Position numbers and translations under genes: made by a program
Source of the DNA: an uncultured Ruminiclostridium sp.
GTDB taxonomy: Bacteria > Bacillota > Clostridia > Oscillospirales > Ruminococcaceae
NCBI GenBank assembly: GCA_947594425.1
Contig: CANQED010000002.1
Span: forward strand, 126,364 to 190,363
Reading direction: 5' to 3'
DNA: 64,000 bases
The notes under the pieces: model-generated
Seen by the model: only the letters and a program-made list of their open reading frames with translations
Databases searched by the model: none
What the model was told of the DNA's origin: nothing
Shown here: positions 18,787 to 30,156 of the stretch, one piece after another
Layout: every line of letters begins with the position of its first letter
Position numbering within the stretch: the stretch's first letter is position 1

Positions 18787-21011
18787 GCGGGGTTGATATT
18801 AAGGTCGCGGACACCGCGGGCTTTTGCTTTGGGGTCAGCCGAGCGGTAAAGATAGCCGAACAGACCGCCGCCGATAAAGGCGGGTGCCGCACTCTCGGCC
18901 CTCTGATACATAACGAGAAGGAGATACGGCGGCTCAGCGCTCTCGGCGCAAAGCCCACAGACCGTCCCGAGGACGCTGACAAGACGCTGATAATACGCTC
19001 TCACGGCGTGGCTAAGAGCGTATACGACCGCATAGAGCGGCTCGGCATAGAATACGTCGACGCGACCTGCCCTTTCGTATCCCGTATACACCGTACGGTA
19101 TCCAACGCCGAGGGCTGTGTGATAATAGCGGGCGACAAGGATCACCCCGAGGTAGTAGGTATAGTCGGGCACTGCCCCGATAGGGATAAGGTGTTCATTG
19201 CCTCGACCGAGGAAGAATTAATAGGCGCGCTTGACAAGGCTAAAAGCATTAGTCAAAATGCACTAACTTTAGTCGCTCAGACGACCTTTAATTCAGCAAA
19301 ATGGAAAAGTTTTCAGTCAATTGCAAAAAAGCACTATACAAATATAAGGATTTTTGATACAATATGTAGTGCGACCGCCGAGCGTCAGGCCGAGGCGGAA
19401 CAATTAGCCGCCAAGTCGATACTAATGATAGTTGTCGGCGGCAAAAATTCCAGCAACACACAAAAGCTGGTGCAGATATGTCAAAAACACTGTCCCGTGC
19501 TGTTTATACAGCAAGGCGGTGATATTGATAAAGCCGCAGTGCGCAATATGCTCGCGGGGTCGAGCGGCGGCACGGTAGGCATTACGGCGGGAGCATCCAC
19601 CCCTGCCTACTTAATAAAGGAGGTTCATAATATTATGAGCGAAATCATCAAGGATGAAGACATTGACTTCATGGCGGAGGTCGACAAGACCTTCAAAAAA
19701 GTATATATAGGGAACAGGGTCAAGGCTGTCGTTGTCGCCGTAAACAACAACGAGGCTGTCGTTGATTTAGGCACGAAGCACTCGGGCTATATACCCGCTG
19801 ACGAGCTGTCACAGAACCCCAACGACAAGCCCGAGGACGTAGTAAAGGTCGGCGACGAGATAGACGCGATAGTCACCTCTATCAATGACGCAGAGGGCGT
19901 GGTAATGCTTTCCAAGAAAAAGGTGGACAGCGTGCTCGGCGTTGAGAAGATGGCTAAGGCTATGGAAGAAAACGAGACCGTCGAGGGCGACGTTACCGCT
20001 GTAGTAAAGGGCGGTATAATCGTTGCCGCTAACGGCACGAGAGTATTTATCCCCGCGTCGCAGACCGGTGTTCCGAGAGACGGGAAGCTTGAGACCCTGC
20101 TCAAGACCAAGGTGCGCTTTAAGGTAATAGAGGTCACCGAGGCAAGAGGCAGAGTGGTAGGCTCTATCCGCCTTGTAAAGAAGGAGGAGAGAGAGGCCGC
20201 AAGAGCCGCATTCTGGGAGAACATAGAGGTAGGTCAGAAGTTTACCGGCGAGGTCAAGTCCATTGAGAGCTACGGCGTATTTGTAGACCTCGGAGGCGTT
20301 GACGGAATGGTACATTCGAGCGAGCTTACATGGAGCCGCATTAAGCACCCTAAAGAGATAGTAAGCATAGGCGACAAGCTCGACGTATTCGTAAAGAGCT
20401 TTGATCCCGACAAGAAAAGAGTATCGCTCGGCTGCAAGAAGGACGAGGACAATCCGTGGCTCAAGTTTGAGCAGCAGTTTGCCGAGGGCGACGTTATCGA
20501 GGCTAAGATAGTCAGCATAACTCCGTTCGGCGCGTTTGCTCAGATAATACCCGGCGTTGACGGTCTGATACACATCTCGCAGGTAGCCGCCGAAAGAGTT
20601 AATAACGTAGCTCAAGTGCTCTCCGTCGGCGACGTAGTAAAGGTAAAGATAGTAGAGATAAACAGCGAGAGCAACCGCGTCAGCCTGTCTATACGCGCTC
20701 TGCTTGAAGAAAAGCCCGCCGAGGAGGACGCTCCCGCTGAGGCTGCTCCCGCAGAAGAGGCTCCCGCCGAGGAGGTAAAGCCCAAGAGGACCCGCAAGAA
20801 AGCTGCTCCCGTTGAGGAGGCCCCTGCCGAGGAGGCACCCGCTGAGGCTGCTCCCGCAGAAGAGGCTCCCGCAGAGGAAGTTAAGCCTAAGAGGACCCGC
20901 AAAAAGGCCGCTCCGGTTGAAGAAGCGCCTGCTGAGGAGGCTCCCGCTGAGGAGGCCGCAGAAGCGCCTGCCGCTGAAGCCGCTCCCGCAGAGGATACAC
21001 CTACAGAATAA
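18783..21011 (+). CDS. ispH: Bifunctional HMBPP reductase (IspH) / ribosomal protein S1 fusion
   Basis: 742 aa, GTG start overlapping the plsC stop. Residues ~1-280 are IspH, last step of the MEP isoprenoid pathway, with all three [4Fe-4S] cysteines (AGFCFGV, DATCPFV, DTICSAT). Residues ~300-635 hold four S1 RNA-binding repeats (e.g. VVDLGTKHSGYIP, GVFVDLGGVDGMVH, GAFAQIIPGVDGLIH). A ~100-residue Ala/Glu/Pro tail repeats the block KPKRTRKKAAPVEE twice. The fusion is known in Clostridia and is also found as rpsA in this position. No frameshift separates the halves. Confidence 0.94.
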   Translation: MSGVDIKVADTAGFCFGVSRAVKIAEQTAADKGGCRTLGPLIHNEKEIRRLSALGAKPTDRPEDADKTLIIRSHGVAKSVYDRIERLGIEYVDATCPFVSRIHRTVSNAEGCVIIAGDKDHPEVVGIVGHCPDRDKVFIASTEEELIGALDKAKSISQNALTLVAQTTFNSAKWKSFQSIAKKHYTNIRIFDTICSATAERQAEAEQLAAKSILMIVVGGKNSSNTQKLVQICQKHCPVLFIQQGGDIDKAAVRNMLAGSSGGTVGITAGASTPAYLIKEVHNIMSEIIKDEDIDFMAEVDKTFKKVYIGNRVKAVVVAVNNNEAVVDLGTKHSGYIPADELSQNPNDKPEDVVKVGDEIDAIVTSINDAEGVVMLSKKKVDSVLGVEKMAKAMEENETVEGDVTAVVKGGIIVAANGTRVFIPASQTGVPRDGKLETLLKTKVRFKVIEVTEARGRVVGSIRLVKKEEREAARAAFWENIEVGQKFTGEVKSIESYGVFVDLGGVDGMVHSSELTWSRIKHPKEIVSIGDKLDVFVKSFDPDKKRVSLGCKKDEDNPWLKFEQQFAEGDVIEAKIVSITPFGAFAQIIPGVDGLIHISQVAAERVNNVAQVLSVGDVVKVKIVEINSESNRVSLSIRALLEEKPAEEDAPAEAAPAEEAPAEEVKPKRTRKKAAPVEEAPAEEAPAEAAPAEEAPAEEVKPKRTRKKAAPVEEAPAEEAPAEEAAEAPAAEAAPAEDTPTE
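20737..20995 (+). repeat. Direct repeats in the tail of the IspH-S1 fusion
   Basis: Near-identical GAGGCTGCTCCCGCAGAAGA and AAGAGGACCCGCAAGAAAGC segments recur in frame. They encode basic KRTRKK islands within acidic APAEE runs. Confidence 0.75.
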
Positions 21012-21015
21012 TTAC

Positions 21016-21048
21016 AAAGAGGTAAGGCCGAAAGGTTTTACCTCTTTT
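21016..21048 (+). terminator. Terminator of cmk-plsC-ispH/rpsA
   Basis: GAGGTAAGGCC-GAAA-GGTTTTACCTC followed by TTTT; stem of 11 bp including two G-U pairs, with a stable GAAA loop. Confidence 0.82.
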
Positions 21049-21100
21049 GGTATTTTTTGGCAGAGGTTTTCCGAAAATTTTAAATTATCGGTAAAAGGTC

Positions 21101-21129
21101 TTGAATTTTTGCACAAAAGGTTGTATAAT
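21101..21129 (+). promoter_or_regulatory. Promoter of the atp operon
   Basis: TTGAAT (21101-21106), 17-bp spacer, TATAAT (21124-21129). It lies before the 259-aa gene that heads the operon. Confidence 0.7.
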
Positions 21130-21188
21130 AAGAGAGTGTTTAGATTTTAAGGCAAAATTGCTTTGATATACGAAAGGAAAACAGTGCA

Positions 21189-21968
21189 ATGACCAAGAAG
21201 AATACCGCCGCTACTATTATCACGATAGTTATCGCAGCTTTGGCGCTTGCGACGACTTTGTTTTTGCTGTACAGAATGTCACAGGAGCAGACGCAGGAGA
21301 TGCCGCCCGCGGCGTTTGTCCCCTCCGACGAGGTAAACGTCGAGATGAACGAGAACGCGGTAAAGCTTGTAAAGAATAACTGCGAGGTGTTTAGGGTATT
21401 TTTACAGTACGGTCTGCCGCACGAGACGGAGCCCTATAACAACAAGCCCGACGACGGTCTTTACACCGTCAAGAGTGACACATACAAGAGCGTGGCCGAC
21501 CTGGAAAAGCTGCTCAAAGAGACCTTTGTGGAAAAAGAGGCACAGCGCATACTCGACGGCATAGGCGATAACGGCAAGATATTTGCCGACCAAAAGGACG
21601 GCACACTCGGCATAGCCGAGAGCTGCATAGACAGCACGGGCAAATTTAAAGGGCTCGACTACGCATATTCTTGGACCAACGCTAACGTTACCCTGCTCCC
21701 CGTTTCTAATACCGAATGCAAGATAACAATAGAGCTTGCTCCCGACAACGGCAGCGGCTCGGTAGCAATAGGCTCGGCAGACAGCTCGGCCGAGAGCTCT
21801 CAGGTCGAGAGCTCGCAGGCGCAGACTTCGCAGGCCGACAGCTCTGCCGCCGACAGCTCCGCAACCTCGTCTGATACTTCCGCACAGGCTCAAGGTAAAT
21901 CCAAGACCTTTACGGTAAATATGCTTAAGGTAAACGGCGTTTGGCTGCTCGAGAAGTTAGCTTATTGA
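21189..21968 (+). CDS. Unknown membrane-anchored protein heading the atp operon
   Basis: 259 aa: one N-terminal membrane helix (about residues 8-30), an extracytoplasmic domain (about 45-195), then a Ser/Gln/Ala-rich insert (SSQVESSQAQTSQ...) before the final strand KTFTVNMLKVNGVWLLEKLAY. That ending resembles proteins with small NTF2- or IseA-like folds (segment YTVKSDTYKSVADLEKLL). I do not assign a family. Good GAAAGGA site. Only 4 nt separate it from the atpZ-like gene, so it is co-transcribed with ATP synthase. Confidence 0.6.
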   Translation: MTKKNTAATIITIVIAALALATTLFLLYRMSQEQTQEMPPAAFVPSDEVNVEMNENAVKLVKNNCEVFRVFLQYGLPHETEPYNNKPDDGLYTVKSDTYKSVADLEKLLKETFVEKEAQRILDGIGDNGKIFADQKDGTLGIAESCIDSTGKFKGLDYAYSWTNANVTLLPVSNTECKITIELAPDNGSGSVAIGSADSSAESSQVESSQAQTSQADSSAADSSATSSDTSAQAQGKSKTFTVNMLKVNGVWLLEKLAY

Positions 21969-21972
21969 TCTA

Positions 21973-22263
21973 ATGGATAAAAAGGACAATCCGCTTAAGG
22001 TATACGCGGTGGCGGGACAGATAGGCTTTTTGGTCATAGTCCCGCTGGTGGTGTTCATCTGGGGCGGGAGCGCGCTGATAAACGCGCTCGGGCTGCCGCA
22101 GCAGCTTATAATAGTATGTGTGCTGCTCGGTATACTGACGATGGTGTCGGGTACGGCGAGCTTTCTTACAAAGCTTGTCAAAATGTACGCAAAGGACGAT
22201 AAAAAGCAGATCGCGGTGCATAAAGACCTCCGTGACAACGACTATTACGACGACCGGGACTGA
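21973..22263 (+). CDS. atpZ: AtpZ/AtpI family small membrane protein
   Basis: 96 aa with two membrane helices (about residues 12-33 and 43-63) separated by GLPQQL, and a polar C-terminus rich in Lys and Asp. Size and layout fit the AtpZ/AtpI family, which assists c-ring assembly or Mg/Ca transport beside F-ATPases. The start ATG lies 4 nt after the preceding stop. Confidence 0.75.
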   Translation: MDKKDNPLKVYAVAGQIGFLVIVPLVVFIWGGSALINALGLPQQLIIVCVLLGILTMVSGTASFLTKLVKMYAKDDKKQIAVHKDLRDNDYYDDRD

Positions 22264-22268
22264 TAGCT

Positions 22269-22685
22269 TTGAACAAGCTGATAAAAAGATACGGCATCGC
22301 GGCAAAGGAGCTGAAAGCACTTTTGCCGTATTATATAATCGCATTTGCGCTTATCTGCGCGGTATCGGCTGTGCTGTGCATATTCGGCATAGGCGGGGTG
22401 ACATTGTTCACGGGAGCCGCCGTCGGGACGGCGGTATCTGTCTTAAGCTTTGCGGCGCTCGCCGTCAGCTGCCAGAACGCCGCGCATATGAATGAAAAAA
22501 GCGCGCGGCTGTCCATGAACGGGACGTATGCCGCGAGATATATCTCGATATTTATTATATTGGGCGTGCTGATGTATTTTCGGCTGATAAATCCGCTGAC
22601 GGCGATACTTCCGCTGTTCGTGCCGAGAATAGGCTACACGCTGAACGCGATATTTTTCGATAAAGACAAAAAGAGAAAGGAATGA
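22269..22685 (+). CDS. atpI: ATP synthase protein I-like membrane protein
   Basis: 138 aa with four hydrophobic segments, a typical AtpI-like layout, and the C-terminal basic tail DKDKKRKE. It starts at a TTG just after the atpZ-like gene. A weak ribosome binding site suggests coupled translation. The stop overlaps the atpB start (ATGA). Probably helps c-ring assembly; sequence is poorly conserved so the name rests on position and topology. Confidence 0.65.
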   Translation: MNKLIKRYGIAAKELKALLPYYIIAFALICAVSAVLCIFGIGGVTLFTGAAVGTAVSVLSFAALAVSCQNAAHMNEKSARLSMNGTYAARYISIFIILGVLMYFRLINPLTAILPLFVPRIGYTLNAIFFDKDKKRKE

Positions 22686-23422
22686 GTGCTTTGCAGGAGC
22701 TTTGCACACAGGTGACAAACGCCGCCGAGTTTACGGTCAAGGGGCCTTTGCAGTCGCTTAAATTCAGCATTGGCGGACTTGATATAGTTATCAGCGAGAG
22801 CATTGTGGTACAATGGATAGTGATAGGCATACTCGCGGTGGTATTCTTTATCCTCGGGCGCAATCTTAAGCTGCGCGCCACATCCCGCAGACAAATGGCG
22901 GCGGAATACATAGTCGGATTTTTCCGCGGCATGGTAAACGACACTATGGGCGTAAAATACAAGAAGTACACCGTCTATATCGGCGCGTTGTTTTGCATGT
23001 CGCTGGTGTCGAGTTTAATGGGACTGCTCGGACTGAGAGCGCCCACCTCGGATCTGTCGGTGGTGGCGACCTGGGGCGCGATAACCTTTATATTAACGCA
23101 GAGAAACAAGATAAAGACGGGCGGTATCAAGGGCTTTTTCAAGGGCTTTGTCGAGCCTATGCCGTTTATGCTGCCGTTTAATATCATCGGCGAGATAGCT
23201 AACCCCGTATCGCAGTCCTTGCGTCACTTTGCAAATATACTCGCGGGGTCGGTAGTAGGCGGACTTATCTACTTTGCGCTGGGACAGGTGGCGGGCGGTT
23301 TAGCGTCGATAGGCGTACCCGCTATATTGTCGCTGTACTTTGACCTGTTCTCGTCGTTCATTCAGGCATACATATTCTGCACGCTGACTATGGCATATGT
23401 GTCAATGGCGGAGTGCGACTGA
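22682..23422 (+). CDS. atpB: ATP synthase F0 subunit a
   Basis: 246 aa, five to six membrane helices. The essential arginine is in the block SQSLRHFANILAG, and FIQAYIFCTLTMAYVSMA gives the last helix. Forms the ion half-channels next to the c ring. Overlaps the atpI-like gene by 4 nt. About 80 nt containing a small hairpin separate it from atpE. Confidence 0.94.
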   Translation: MSALQELCTQVTNAAEFTVKGPLQSLKFSIGGLDIVISESIVVQWIVIGILAVVFFILGRNLKLRATSRRQMAAEYIVGFFRGMVNDTMGVKYKKYTVYIGALFCMSLVSSLMGLLGLRAPTSDLSVVATWGAITFILTQRNKIKTGGIKGFFKGFVEPMPFMLPFNIIGEIANPVSQSLRHFANILAGSVVGGLIYFALGQVAGGLASIGVPAILSLYFDLFSSFIQAYIFCTLTMAYVSMAECD

Positions 23423-23467
23423 TTAAGGTATTCACCCGCAAGGGTAATAATACAAGAACAAGCATAC

Positions 23468-23769
<302 letters not shown>

Positions 23770-23793
23770 AAAACAAGGAAAGGAAGCGAGAAG

Positions 23794-24342
23794 ATGGATA
23801 TTCTTTCTTTGCTGAGAGCCTTTGACGAGGCGGCAGGTCAGCCCACGTTCTCGCTCGTGGACATAAATGTTGATACGATAGTTTTCACGCTTATCAACAC
23901 GGGGATAATCGTACTTATTTATTTCTTCTTTCTTCATAAGCCGGTATGCAAGATACTCGATCAGCGCGCTGCGGCGGTGAACAAGGACATGGACGACGCC
24001 GAGAAGGCTCGCAAGGAGGCCGAGGCCGCTAAGGACGAGTACGAGCAGCGCCTTTTACAGTCTAAGGACGAGGCGGGGAAAATACTCGCCGACGCGACAA
24101 AGCGCGCGCAGCAGCGTTCTGACGAGATAGTTTCTCAAGCTAACGCCGAGGCCGCGGCATTAAAGCAGCGCGCGGAAGAAAGTATCGAGCGCGATAAAAA
24201 GCGCGCGGTGAACGAGATAAAGGACGAGATAGCGGATATGGTCATCTTAGCCGCGTCAAAGGTCGCCGAAAAGGAGATAAGCGCAGAGGACAACGAACGC
24301 ATAATCGCGGGAGAGTTAGAGCGCATCGGAAAGGAGAACTGA
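23794..24342 (+). CDS. atpF: ATP synthase F0 subunit b
   Basis: 182 aa: one membrane helix (about residues 29-48, VFTLINTGIIVLIYFFFL), then a long charged coiled coil (EKARKEAEAAKDEYEQ...). It is the peripheral stalk that holds F1 to subunit a. Starts 24 nt after atpE with AAGGAAGCGAG ahead, and ends 1 nt before atpH. Confidence 0.93.
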   Translation: MDILSLLRAFDEAAGQPTFSLVDINVDTIVFTLINTGIIVLIYFFFLHKPVCKILDQRAAAVNKDMDDAEKARKEAEAAKDEYEQRLLQSKDEAGKILADATKRAQQRSDEIVSQANAEAAALKQRAEESIERDKKRAVNEIKDEIADMVILAASKVAEKEISAEDNERIIAGELERIGKEN

Positions 24343-24343
24343 T

Positions 24344-24889
24344 ATGGCATCGGTCGATAAAGTATACGGCGACGCGCTGTTTTCTCTTGCGGCCGAGCAG
24401 TCCGATGAGGTCCTGACGGAGATCTTTTCGCAGCTTAAGGCGGTGAGGGAGATATTTGCCGATACCCCCGAGCTGATAAAGCTGTTAAAGGCTCCGACCG
24501 TGAGCGCCGAGGACAAAATATCGGTGCTGCGCGAGGCGTTCGATGGAAAAGTACACGAGTATCTTTTAAATTTTCTGCTTATTTTGGCGGAAAACGGACG
24601 TGCCGACAGGCTCGACAAGATAGCCGCCTATTTCACCGCGCTTTATAACGAGCGTATGGGGCTAGCGGATGTGACGGTAGTTTCGGCTATGCCGCTAAGC
24701 AATGAAATGACGGAAAAAATAAAGCAAAAAATGGAGCAGGTCACAGGCAAAAAGGTAACCCTTAAGCTTAGGACCGATCCCTCGATAATAGGCGGCGTCA
24801 AGATAAGCTGCGGCGGCACGCGGATAGACGCGAGCGTAGAGTCGCGGCTTGCACAGCTGCGCGGCGAGATAGCGGGCATTATCGAGTAA
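24344..24889 (+). CDS. atpH: ATP synthase F1 subunit delta
   Basis: 181 aa, usual length. Family signatures: YGDALFSLA at the N-terminus and the C-terminal DPSIIGGVKISCGGTRIDASV. Links the b stalk to the top of F1. Sits between atpF and atpA. Confidence 0.93.
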   Translation: MASVDKVYGDALFSLAAEQSDEVLTEIFSQLKAVREIFADTPELIKLLKAPTVSAEDKISVLREAFDGKVHEYLLNFLLILAENGRADRLDKIAAYFTALYNERMGLADVTVVSAMPLSNEMTEKIKQKMEQVTGKKVTLKLRTDPSIIGGVKISCGGTRIDASVESRLAQLRGEIAGIIE

Positions 24890-24910
24890 GGCAGAAAGGA
24901 AGGGCTTTAA

Positions 24911-26422
24911 GTGGAATTAAGACCCGATGAGATAACCGGGATAATAAGATCCCGCATAAAGGATTTCAGTTCAAAGCTAAAGCTGGAGGACACGGGTACC
25001 GTCGTCACGGTCGGCGACGGCATTGTCCGCATACACGGACTTGAAAAGTGTATGCTTAACGAGCTGCTTGAATTTGAAAACGGAGTGCGCTGTATGGCGA
25101 TGAACCTCGAGCAAGACTTTGTCGGAGCGGTAATGCTCGGCGAGGACGACGATATAAAAGAGGGCGACACCGTTAAGCGCACGGGTACCGTCGTATCGGT
25201 GCCTGTCGGGGACGAGCTGCTCGGCAGAGTGGTAAACGCCCTCGGACAGCCTATCGACGGAAAAGGGCCGGTCACCTCGACCGAGACCCGCCCGATAGAA
25301 AGGATAGCCCCCGGTATTATCACCAGAGAGCCTGTCAGCGTACCGTTGCAGACGGGTATAAAGGCGATAGACTCTATGATACCGATAGGCAGAGGCCAGC
25401 GTGAGCTGATAATCGGCGACCGCCAGACGGGTAAGACCGCAATAGCGGTAGATACGATAATAAACCAGAAAAAGACAGGCGTTATCTGCATATACGTCGC
25501 TATCGGGCAAAAGGCGTCCACGGTGGCAAACGTTGTGGAGCAGCTAAAGACCGAGGGCGCTATGGACTATACCATAGTCGTTTCCGCCTCGGCGAGCGAG
25601 CTTGCGCCGCTGCAATACATAGCGCCGTATTCGGGCTGCGCTATGGGCGAATATTTTATGGAGCAAGGCAAGGATGTGCTGGTCGTATACGACGACCTGT
25701 CAAAGCACGCGGTAGCCTACCGCGCACTCTCCCTGCTGCTTAAGCGTCCGCCCGGACGTGAGGCGTACCCCGGCGACGTATTCTATCTTCACTCAAGACT
25801 GCTCGAGCGCGCCGCTAACCTCAACACCGAGTACGGCGGAGGCTCGCTCACAGCGCTGCCGATAATAGAGACGCAGGCGGGCGACGTGTCGGCATATATA
25901 CCTACTAATGTAATATCCATAACCGACGGGCAGATATTCTTAGAGACCGAGCTTTTCCACTCGGGCGTAAGACCCGCGGTGAACCCCGGTATATCGGTAT
26001 CGCGTGTCGGCGGCAACGCTCAGATAAAGGCTATGAAAAAGGTAGCGGGCACGCTTAAGCTCGACTATTCGCAGTTTAGAGAGCTGCAGGCGTTCTCGCA
26101 GTTCGGCTCGGATCTTGACAAGGACACAAAAGAGCGCCTTGCAAAGGGCGAAAGGATAGTCGAGGTGCTAAAGCAGCCGCAAAACTCCCCCGTCGCGGTG
26201 GAAGATCAGGTCATTATAATCTACGCAGTTATCAATAATTATCTTAAGGATATAAAATTGTCGGACGTGGCGGAATTTGAGCGCGCGCTGTATAAGCATA
26301 TCGACGAGAGATACCCCGAAATTCCCGACGGGATAAGAAAAGACAAGGTCCTCTCCCCCGAAAATGAGGAGAGGCTGAAAGAGGCTCTCGCGGAGTTCTC
26401 GCAGCAGTACTCTAAATTCTGA
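24911..26422 (+). CDS. atpA: ATP synthase F1 subunit alpha
   Basis: 503 aa, GTG start with AAAGGAAGGG upstream. Walker [25 protein letters not shown] and the ATP synthase alpha/beta signature [13 protein letters not shown] are intact. Non-catalytic nucleotide-binding subunit of F1. Downstream lie two unknown small genes before atpG, which is unusual. Confidence 0.97.
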   Translation: MELRPDEITGIIRSRIKDFSSKLKLEDTGTVVTVGDGIVRIHGLEKCMLNELLEFENGVRCMAMNLEQDFVGAVMLGEDDDIKEGDTVKRTGTVVSVPVGDELLGRVVNALGQPIDGKGPVTSTETRPIERIAPGIITREPVSVPLQTGIKAIDSMIPIGRGQRELIIGDRQTGKTAIAVDTIINQKKTGVICIYVAIGQKASTVANVVEQLKTEGAMDYTIVVSASASELAPLQYIAPYSGCAMGEYFMEQGKDVLVVYDDLSKHAVAYRALSLLLKRPPGREAYPGDVFYLHSRLLERAANLNTEYGGGSLTALPIIETQAGDVSAYIPTNVISITDGQIFLETELFHSGVRPAVNPGISVSRVGGNAQIKAMKKVAGTLKLDYSQFRELQAFSQFGSDLDKDTKERLAKGERIVEVLKQPQNSPVAVEDQVIIIYAVINNYLKDIKLSDVAEFERALYKHIDERYPEIPDGIRKDKVLSPENEERLKEALAEFSQQYSKF

Positions 26423-26436
26423 TAAGGAGCACGCTT

Positions 26437-26664
26437 ATGTGGGTAATGTCATACGACAAAAAGCAGCTGATAGACGCCGAGCGCTTTACGGTACAGAAGA
26501 ACATCGGCGGAGGTCAGGATAAAAAATGGGCGATAAGCGCCGGAAAGCGCACTCTCGAGTACATTTTCGGCTATTACCCCGACGAGGAGAGCGCAAAGGC
26601 GGAGCTTAAAAGAATTTGCGACGCTATCGGCGAGGGAAAGCCCTGTTACACCTCGGCTAAATGA
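26437..26664 (+). CDS. Small hypothetical protein inserted between atpA and atpG (I)
   Basis: 75 aa, no membrane segment. It starts MWVMSYDKKQL (or at the second Met, 26446) with AAGGAG 8 nt before the first ATG. The ending YFPDEES-like YYPDEESAKAELKRICDAIGEGK has the look of a short alpha/beta unit seen in many small Clostridial proteins. No function assigned. Position inside the operon argues for co-expression with F1. Confidence 0.65.
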   Translation: MWVMSYDKKQLIDAERFTVQKNIGGGQDKKWAISAGKRTLEYIFGYYPDEESAKAELKRICDAIGEGKPCYTSAK

Positions 26665-26691
26665 CACCTTATTCATAAAAGGAGAGCAATT

Positions 26692-26814
26692 ATGAAAAAA
26701 GCGGCATTCGCACTAAGCATAGTATCTGTATGCCTGTCGGCGCTGACTTTGGCGCTGGTGGTATTGCAGCTTATCGCAAGAAAGACAAAATATATCGAGA
26801 CGGACGAGATATGA
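26692..26814 (+). CDS. 40-aa membrane microprotein inserted between atpA and atpG (II)
   Basis: Too short for the track. It reads MKKAAFALSIVSVCLSALTL, continues with a hydrophobic helix of about 23 residues in total, and ends in a charged tail (RKTKYIETDEI). A strong AAAGGAGAG site stands 6 nt before ATG. Sits 27 nt after the 75-aa gene and 60 nt before atpG. A single-pass microprotein; function unknown, and a role at the ATP synthase is only suggested by position. Confidence 0.6.
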   Translation: MKKAAFALSIVSVCLSALTLALVVLQLIARKTKYIETDEI

Positions 26815-26874
26815 CAGCCCCCTTTTTATCAGCCGCGAAAGGAGAATTGTCCTTAACGGGACAAGGTGATAGCT

Positions 26875-29161
<2,287 letters not shown>

Positions 29162-29175
29162 TAAAGGACGGCAGT

Positions 29176-29586
29176 ATGACACCATTCAGATTAAAGATAC
29201 TCACCCCCGAAAGGCTATTGTTTGACGGCGAGGTGCAAAGCGTCATAGTGCGCACCACCGTCGGCGATAAGGGGATACTCGCCCACCACGAGCCGTATGT
29301 TGCGGCGCTCGGTATCGGGCAGGCTAAGATAAAAGACCCCGACGGCAAAGAGCGCGTCGGCGCGGTGTCCTCGGGTATAGTAGAGGTCACGGCGGAAAAG
29401 ACGACCATACTCGCGCAGTCCTTTGAATGGGCGGACGAGATAGACGTCGACCGCGCGGAAAAAGCCCGCGCGCTTGCCGAGGAGAATATCACGCGCTGGA
29501 AGAACGACCAGCGCAAGCTGGATATCGCGGAGTACAAGCTCAAAAGAGCTATCAACCGCATTTCCACAGCGGAAAGAAAGTTATAA
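29176..29586 (+). CDS. atpC: ATP synthase F1 subunit epsilon
   Basis: 136 aa. N-terminal beta sandwich (FRLKILTPERLLFDGEVQSV, GDKGILAHHEP) and C-terminal helical hairpin (AEKARALAEENI). It couples gamma to the c ring and inhibits hydrolysis. Last gene of the operon, followed by terminators. Confidence 0.95.
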   Translation: MTPFRLKILTPERLLFDGEVQSVIVRTTVGDKGILAHHEPYVAALGIGQAKIKDPDGKERVGAVSSGIVEVTAEKTTILAQSFEWADEIDVDRAEKARALAEENITRWKNDQRKLDIAEYKLKRAINRISTAERKL

Positions 29587-29594
29587 TAAAAATT

Positions 29595-29634
29595 CGGGGC
29601 TGACCTTATAATAGGCGCAGCCCCGTTAAATTTT
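29595..29634 (+). terminator. Terminator of the atp operon
   Basis: Perfect 8-bp stem CGGGGCTG/CAGCCCCG (29595-29602 with 29618-29625), 15-nt loop, then TTAAATTTT. Confidence 0.78.
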
Positions 29635-29656
29635 CACCCAAAAAATAAAAGCAAAA

Positions 29657-29686
29657 ACCCGATCTCTTAAAAAATCGGGTCTTTGT
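29657..29686 (+). terminator. Second hairpin after the atp operon
   Basis: ACCCGAT/ATCGGGT (29657-29663 with 29674-29680) followed by CTTTGTTGTT; a weaker back-up terminator. Confidence 0.5.
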
Positions 29687-29695
29687 TGTTTGAGA

Positions 29696-29977
29696 ATGAG
29701 GAGAAAAATCTTTTCACAATATACCTACTTGTTTGCAGCGCTTATGGTTACAGCGCAGGCGGTATCTGCCGGAATGTCCGGCAGTCCGCCCGGAAGAATA
29801 AACATTGCTCAGTTTAAAGTCGGGGAGGGGTCGTACCGACGATTTGCTTAAAAGGTAGAATGGCGTTATAAGTCTTTGTAAAAAATATGTAATATTGAAA
29901 AGGAGAAGTTGATGTGATATTATGCTGTCTTTTTCTTCCTACAATCAAATTATAACAGAAAAAATCCCAAAATGCAA
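29696..29977 (+). other. Non-coding gap before guaA, with a strong hairpin and a doubtful 51-aa ORF
   Basis: An open frame runs 29696-29851 (51 aa, MRRKIFSQYTY...) but lacks a ribosome binding site and I do not call it a gene. Inside it GCGG-TAT-CTGCCGG-AATGT-CCGGCAG-T-CCGC (about 29759-29789) forms a strong hairpin. No riboswitch motif was recognised. Nothing else seen. Confidence 0.4.
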
Positions 29978-30056
29978 TTACAAAGCGGTTACAATGAGGT
30001 TACAATTCAGCAACAAATAATTACAAAACGGTTACAACGGTTACAAATCGGTAACA
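29978..30056 (+). repeat. Cluster of GGTTACAA direct repeats upstream of guaA
   Basis: Four exact GGTTACAA copies start at 29987, 29998, 30030 and 30039; related TTACAA or GGTAACA copies lie at 29978, 30021 and 30050. The cluster ends about 40 bp upstream of the guaA -35 box. Purpose unknown. Confidence 0.75.
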
Positions 30057-30093
30057 GTGCGGCGAGCAGAATAGTTAAAATATAAAATTTCGG

Positions 30094-30122
30094 TTGCAAA
30101 ATAACGCGAAATATGCTATACT
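30094..30122 (+). promoter_or_regulatory. Promoter of guaA
   Basis: TTGCAA (30094-30099), 17-bp spacer, TATACT (30117-30122). The leader is under 30 nt, too short for a purine riboswitch. Confidence 0.75.
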
Positions 30123-30156
30123 TTAGAAAATGCAGAAAGACGAAAGGAGAAAAATT

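Noticed and set aside
29696-29851. 51-aa ORF after the atp operon
   Set aside because: No ribosome binding site; overlaps a strong hairpin; no recognisable domain.
29978-30056. CRISPR array
   Set aside because: Repeat unit is only 8 bp with 1-25 nt between copies, and no cas genes are present.
30000-30156. Purine riboswitch before guaA
   Set aside because: The promoter lies less than 40 nt from the ATG, leaving no room for an aptamer.
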